NCBI GenBank assembly: GCA_900617975.1
Contig: UZAE01012014.1
Span: 100,895 to 114,078, forward strand
Direction of reading: 5' to 3'
From: Rodentolepis nana
Lineage: Eukaryota > Platyhelminthes > Cestoda > Cyclophyllidea > Hymenolepididae
Length of the DNA stretch: 13,184 nucleotides
Shown here: in pieces, positions 8,703-13,184 of the stretch
Layout: every line of letters begins with the position of its first letter
Numbering within the stretch: the stretch's first letter is position 1
Position numbers and translations under genes: made by a program
Notes under the pieces: model-generated
Database searches by the model: none
What the model saw: only the letters and a program-made list of their open reading frames with translations
What the model was told of the DNA's origin: nothing

Positions 8703-8998
8703 AGGCTTTATGATTATTATCAATAGACCCTTAGTTGACTTCGGGTTTCACAAAGGGGAGGAACATTAAAGTGGAGTGGGGGAACAGAAGAGTGATTTAC
8801 AGATGTAAAAGAGACAGACAAACGTAGAGAAAAGATCAAGTGAGTTCTGTCTAAGAGGTTAACTGTGACATACAGTCGGGACATGGTAGTTTGAAGACAA
8901 CTGTCGGTTTATAGACATTTTTGCCGTGTGAGTATCCGTTCCCCAGGGTGCCTTACGTGGATGTAAGTCTATCGCGCACTCCGTTTTCAATATAATAA
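8703..8998 (+). repeat. Dispersed repeat, copy 1 (full-length, about 300 bp)
   Basis: Shares ordered blocks with the copies at 12241-12556 (minus) and 12963-13184 (plus): a start block ending near TTATCAATAGACCC, AGTTGACTTC (8733-8742), GGGGAGGAACAT, GAACAGAAGAG, GATGTAAAAGAGA, GAAGACAACT (8893-8902), then a tail with CCAGGGTGCC and AAGTCTATCG shared with copy 2. AGTTGACTTC and GAAGACAACT are inverted with one mismatch, so the middle part can fold back. There is no open reading frame of note. It looks like a non-autonomous mobile element (MITE- or SINE-like); the class is not recognised. Confidence 0.75.
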
Positions 8999-9103
8999 TG
9001 AAAAATAGATTTCCAAAGCCTTGAAATACTGAATGACCTATATATACAAGTTAAATTAAAAAATTTCAAATTTATTACTTGATATTAGTGCACACGGCAA
9101 AAA
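8918..9103. repeat. 13-bp inverted repeat flanking the tail of repeat copy 1
   Basis: TTTTTGCCGTGTG at 8918-8930 is reverse complemented at 9091-9103 (CACACGGCAAAAA). The first arm lies inside the tail of repeat copy 1 and is partly kept in copy 2 (TTTTTCCGTATG). The second arm lies about 100 bases beyond the end of the similarity to copy 2, so the true element end may be further out than I placed it. Confidence 0.5.
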
Positions 9104-12100
9104 ACGACATTTTTAATTATGGGGAACAAGCGAAATCTATTGATACAGAATTCACTAGATGATAGAGGAACAAGGGATAAAAAGTGCTGTGGATAACGCC
9201 AAGGCAACCATGAGTGGTACTCCACTTGATTTTCGATTTTTATTGTGCAATATTTAATTAATGGGCAGATTACTTTGATGAATTCTAGCATCGCTGATCT
9301 TCTCTATACCGTAGTAAACAGTTTTTCATGTTTTTCACTCTTTATTGATTTTTTTGATAAGGAATGGTTTGTTTACTCATTTCAATTAACTCATATTCTC
9401 TTGGTTGAAGGGGTTAATTTAGCCATATAGCCTTTCAACAGACCGTTATTTTAGTTTAGTAGAGATAAGATGGCTAGAAATTTCAGCTTAAGATTTTCAT
9501 TAAATTATAATTAAACTGTTATTGAATCAATCTTATTATAACTCCTACTAAAGGGAAATTCGGAACGTTAATCTATAGTTGCATTTTGGAATAAGGACTT
9601 ATAAATTCACAGGTCTTTAAGTCTTAAAAGAAAGTTAGTCAAACTGAAATGAGGTAATATTACGCTTTTGTGACATGAAATTCATTTCAGAGAAAAAAAT
9701 TTGTTTTTATTTGCAAAAAAACAAAAAGTTACTGATGCCATTTTTACCAATTTTAGGCCATCAGTCAAAGTAGGCCAAAGGAGAAGCTTCAAAAATTCAA
9801 AAATAGAAGAAAGTTTTGTTCAAAGTTAAACGTGGCTCCATTGACTATTTTACTATTTCTTGCTTCGATTAATTCCAAACAATCTTCCCAAAGTACATTA
9901 TTTATAGTACTCACGAAATAAGTCTAAATCCATTGAAAGGGAGTCGTTTGAACAAAACTTGTAGACCAAGCATTATTAGTACTAAAATTAAGTACGCTGT
10001 AAAAGCACCTGAAATTGTAACTTTTTTAAAGGGAATAGTCCATTATAACTCATTCAATTACTTTATTTGGGACAATTCGATTGTTGAGTTTGGCGTAAAT
10101 AACAAATTCTAGGTAAATTTCAGTCAAATGACATAGCAGATTCGACAAAATTTATCACCGATGTGCCTGATTAGTAGTTAAATTATGAATATATTGAAAT
10201 AAAAATTTCATAAGTTGAGGACGTTTTCTACTCTAAGCTTATAATTTGGTAAGACTATTATTTCACAGTCGCTGCAGTAGCGGTTTTAAACCGTTACAAC
10301 TAATCCCTGCTCAAATTTGAAAAAATAACAAAATTTTGTTGAAGTTATTTGAATATGAATTAAATATAAAATAGCCCATACCATTTAGGATTGCACTTAA
10401 ATAAGAATGAATTCTTTTTTTAAAATTCTAATGAAATAAATTAAATTGCATTGTACATTTTTTATCTCTAATGCATTGGATTATCAGTTATTGGTTTTTA
10501 CGCGCTTACACCTGAAAAACAGTCATCAATTCGCATACTGACAAGTCGGTCAACGAGGAATGCTCTCTTGAGCTACAAGATTTCGCTTTTCACCTCTGAG
10601 TTTGAGTGTCGTTTGCATTTATAGAGGACAATTGAAAAGTTAGGGAATTTGTATTGACAATTTCTTCTGAGGTGTCCATTCGGTGGTGTTTTAAACAAAC
10701 AACGTTAATTAGAAGTTGGCATCATTATAAACTATAAAAAAAATAAAAATCAAACTTACAAATGGAAAAGAATGCTAAAACAAAAAAAAATTATGTTCAC
10801 AAATTTATGCAGTTCACTCTCTTCACTAAGCCGAGACCTAGAAGTAAATCCTACCACGCATATGATTCTTAAGTAAATTGCTTTATTGAATTATTATATC
10901 AGAAGTGATTCATGTAAAGATTTAATTGAGTAAACGTTTTCTCTATTTTATTATTTCAGTTAGTACAAAAAACCACTGAACATTATCCATTACGCGCGAT
11001 ATATAAATATGCGCTAATTAGGCCACCTAATTTCCCTCATATGTTGCAAGTATTAAATGGACAACCTTGTTAAGAATAAAAATAATTTTCATATTATAAT
11101 TAAACGTAAATTATAGAAAAATATCTCGTAAAGCACTAGCGATTGTTCCTTATTTGTCAACTTGCTCGGCTAGTACAAAAAATGACAGGTAATAATATTG
11201 CGTTTCTCATTTTTTTTGTAAACAAAAAGCCTCTTACGAGATATATTGTAAAGCAATAATATCTAGAAAGAAAGCAGTTAACTTCCCTCCAAATACTTTC
11301 ATGCAAACTTACAACAAAATTCCACAGGTCTATTGTTAGAATTATTCTTTTGCGTTTCTTTCTACTTTCAAGTGAACAAAATCTTAACAACTCGTTTTTA
11401 TTCAGCCGAAATGTTTAGAATACCAAAGAGATATTCCACAGCTTCAAACGCATGCCTAGAAATTTTTTTATTTCCAAAGAACTAAGCAACCAAGTTAAAA
11501 GTTATTAAGTACTTTTTACAATTTCATTTAAATTTTTAGAAAATTTTAACAGTTTAGAAGTCATTTTCTACTTGACTGATTTCATTCGAGCTGACAACAT
11601 TCGGCAGTGGGATTCAAGCCTGAAATTAGCCTCTTTTATGCATGAAATATCTTTCTTATTGAATAAATATTTATTGCCAATTTATTTCTAATTTAAGAAA
11701 GTAAAATGTATTAACCGTGTAAATAAAGTGATTGGGATTTAATGAACATGATTTTAAGCATATATTTATAAAGATTATGATAATTGATAAATGTTGTTTA
11801 TTAACTAACCTACTCAATTTGCCATTTAATGCGTAAACTCATCAAAGTCAATTATCAGCCTCTAATTCATTATCTTTGAATGCGCACATGCATTATTTAC
11901 CCAAATTGATGAAATTGAACATCCAGTAATGCTCCATTCATGTATTTCTCCATTTCGTAAATCACGAGAGGCGCTTAGGGAATAAATATTGTGCTATCAA
12001 TTTAGTTTAGTCCTATCAACCTCCATAACCATCGTTCTTAATAATATGACTCATTTAGATTCAATGCTCACAGAAATAAAGCAAGTTCTTGCCATTCAAG

Positions 12101-12240
12101 ATTAATTATTAGATGAGCGGTGGAACACACAACGTTGCTACCGCTGGTCAAGTGGTCTCATGCGCGTGGTCGTGAGTGCGGAGAAACACCCATCCAACCG
12201 CCAATCAATAGTCCTCGCTTGGTCTATCAATTCCGACGTA
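8999..12240. other. AT-rich non-coding stretch, nothing recognised
   Basis: About 3.2 kb with dense stops in all frames. Short open stretches (9085-9430, 11157-11390) have no recognisable product and biased low-complexity content. A near-perfect hairpin (GCGGTTTTAAACCGTT) lies near 10280-10296. It may belong to the same long Tudor-SN intron or to its 5' flank. Confidence 0.5.
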
Positions 12241-12556
12241 TTTATATAATGATTAAGGGGTGCCCGATAGACTTATCTCCACGTGGTGCACCCTGGGCAA
12301 CATATACTCATACGGAAAAAGTCAATTAATCGGCAGTTGACTTCTGACTTCAAGGTACAATGACTCGCTATGTCATATTCGACCCCTTCCACAGTACTCA
12401 TTTTAAATTTTTCTGCCCTTGTGTCTATCTGTCTCTTTTACATCTGTGAAACACTCTTCTTTTCAACCCCCATCTTGACTTTTTATCACTTTGATGTTCC
12501 TCCTCTCTGTGAAGCCTGAAGTCAGCTAAAGGTCTAACGATAACTGTTGAAACGCA
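12241..12556 (-). repeat. Dispersed repeat, copy 2 (inverted, full-length)
   Basis: Reading the minus strand gives the same block order as copy 1: GTTATCGTTAGACC, AGCTGACTTC, GAGGAACATCAAAGTG, AGAAGAGTG, CAGATGTAAAAGAGACAG, GAAGTCAACTGCCG, then CCAGGGTGCACCACGTGG and AAGTCTATCGGGCACCCC. Both ends of the similarity to copy 1 fall at comparable places, so this defines the unit at about 300-315 bp. GAAGTCA is locally doubled within this copy near 12335-12350. Confidence 0.75.
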
Positions 12557-12568
12557 TGCCATTTGAGA

Positions 12569-12592
12569 TAAATAAATAAATTAATAATAATG
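12569..12592 (+). repeat. AAAT/AAT-type simple repeat
   Basis: AAATAAATAAATTAATAATAAT beginning some 10-15 bases beyond the end of repeat copy 2. An A-rich simple repeat next to a mobile element end can be an insertion mark, but AT-rich DNA makes this weak. Confidence 0.5.
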
Positions 12593-12608
12593 ACTAAACT
12601 CCCTGTCC

Positions 12609-12640
12609 TTACACACACACACATCCCACTCATACACATC
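12609..12640 (+). repeat. (AC)n microsatellite
   Basis: A short run of AC repeats (about 12610-12623) followed by two ACACATCCC-like units. It lies in the spacer between inverted repeat copies 2 and 3. Confidence 0.7.
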
Positions 12641-12962
12641 CCAAGTAAACGTATTTCGTATGATACGTCTGCTTCCTCCATAGCTTTGCGGTTGCTTAGC
12701 TTGTTCCAGGAGCTTTTCTAAACATAGTAGCTTCTGCCATGGTGATTTCTGAGTTCAGTGTATCAAACTGCCTTAACGTAGATATAATTGCCAACAATCG
12801 GATTGAGGAAAGATAACCAATTCAGTTAACAAGTTGAAATACAGGTTTGTGTAGTTAATATTTTTATTTCAATGCTTCTAATTAAAGCAAACTTCAAAAT
12901 ATTATTTAAGATGAACAGCATGTATTTGTTTATTTCATGAAAACTTCATTTATATAAAATGG

Positions 12963-13184
12963 AGGCGTTTTGATAGTTATCATTAGCCCTTTTGTTGACT
13001 TCCGGCTTCAAAAAGGGGAAGGAACATCAAAGTGAGAAAAAAGTCGAGAGGGAGGGGGGAGGCGAACAGAAGAGTTTTCAAAGATGTAAAAGAGAGTGAC
13101 ACTAAGGTAGAAAAAAGGTGGAAGTAGTTGAATATGATATACAATGGGGTGATGGTAGCTTGAAGTCAACTGCCGGTTAATAGA
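12963..13184 (+). repeat. Dispersed repeat, copy 3 (cut by window end)
   Basis: Same block order as copy 1 from AGGCGTTTTGATAGTTATC through GAGGAACATCAAAGTG-like and GATGTAAAAGAGAG to GAAGTCAACTGCCGG, running off the window before the tail. GTTGACTTC (12994-13002) and GAAGTCAAC (13162-13170) are perfect 9-bp inverted repeats. It also holds a purine-rich run with a six-G tract. Confidence 0.75.

Noticed and set aside
8868..8890. ATG TCC CGA CT followed by GTATGT on the minus strand, considered as a first exon
   Set aside because: The donor is phase 2, whereas the acceptor at 5711 needs phase 0, and the site lies inside dispersed repeat copy 1.
11157..11390. 77-codon minus-strand frame containing a GTAAGT, considered as the Tudor-SN first exon
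   Set aside because: The residues before the donor (TIDLWNFV) do not match the Gly-Ile-Val-Lys strand expected before VLSG, and the stretch is low in complexity.

Overview
This is eukaryotic, almost certainly animal, DNA. It is AT-rich outside the exons, its one recognisable gene is broken by canonical GT-AG introns, and no bacterial-style gene packing is seen. The short introns (67, 68 and 96 bp) next to one very long upstream intron, and the divergence of the protein from vertebrate and insect forms, suggest an invertebrate. A low-GC flatworm such as a tapeworm or fluke is my best guess, but this is inference only.

The single gene is on the minus strand at 2514-5711: Tudor-SN / SND1 (staphylococcal nuclease-like repeats plus a Tudor domain), a conserved multifunctional RNA-binding protein. 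Four coding exons join cleanly (5711-4033, 3936-3420, 3351-2878, 2810-2514) into 988 residues ending at a TAA. All three introns are GT-AG and keep the frame. The order is SN1, SN2, SN3, SN4, Tudor inserted in SN5, then the C-terminal half of SN5. The N-terminal exon with the start codon is missing: the first visible exon opens in phase 0 inside the first SN strand, and I could not find the preceding exon in the 7.4 kb upstream. That stretch is therefore probably one long intron (or intron plus 5' flank). A spliced-leader start is an alternative.

Layout on the plus strand: 1-2340 has no recognised gene, only a 15-base G run with a purine tract and a small palindrome. 2345-2513 is the 3' flank/UTR of the gene, with a possible 35-nt mini-intron, a 13-bp inverted repeat and a poly(A) signal overlapping the stop codon. 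2514-5711 is the Tudor-SN gene. 5712-13184 is AT-rich non-coding sequence with three diverged copies of one dispersed repeat (8703-8998 plus, 12241-12556 minus, 12963 to the window end plus), which looks like a non-autonomous fold-back element, together with microsatellites and weak tRNA-like fragments.

The most interesting observations are: (1) the Tudor domain has lost three of the four aromatic residues that bind dimethylarginine in known Tudor-SN proteins; (2) the missing start exon, whose phase-0 acceptor would also fit a flatworm spliced leader ending in AUG; (3) the undescribed dispersed repeat family; (4) the candidate 3'UTR mini-intron.
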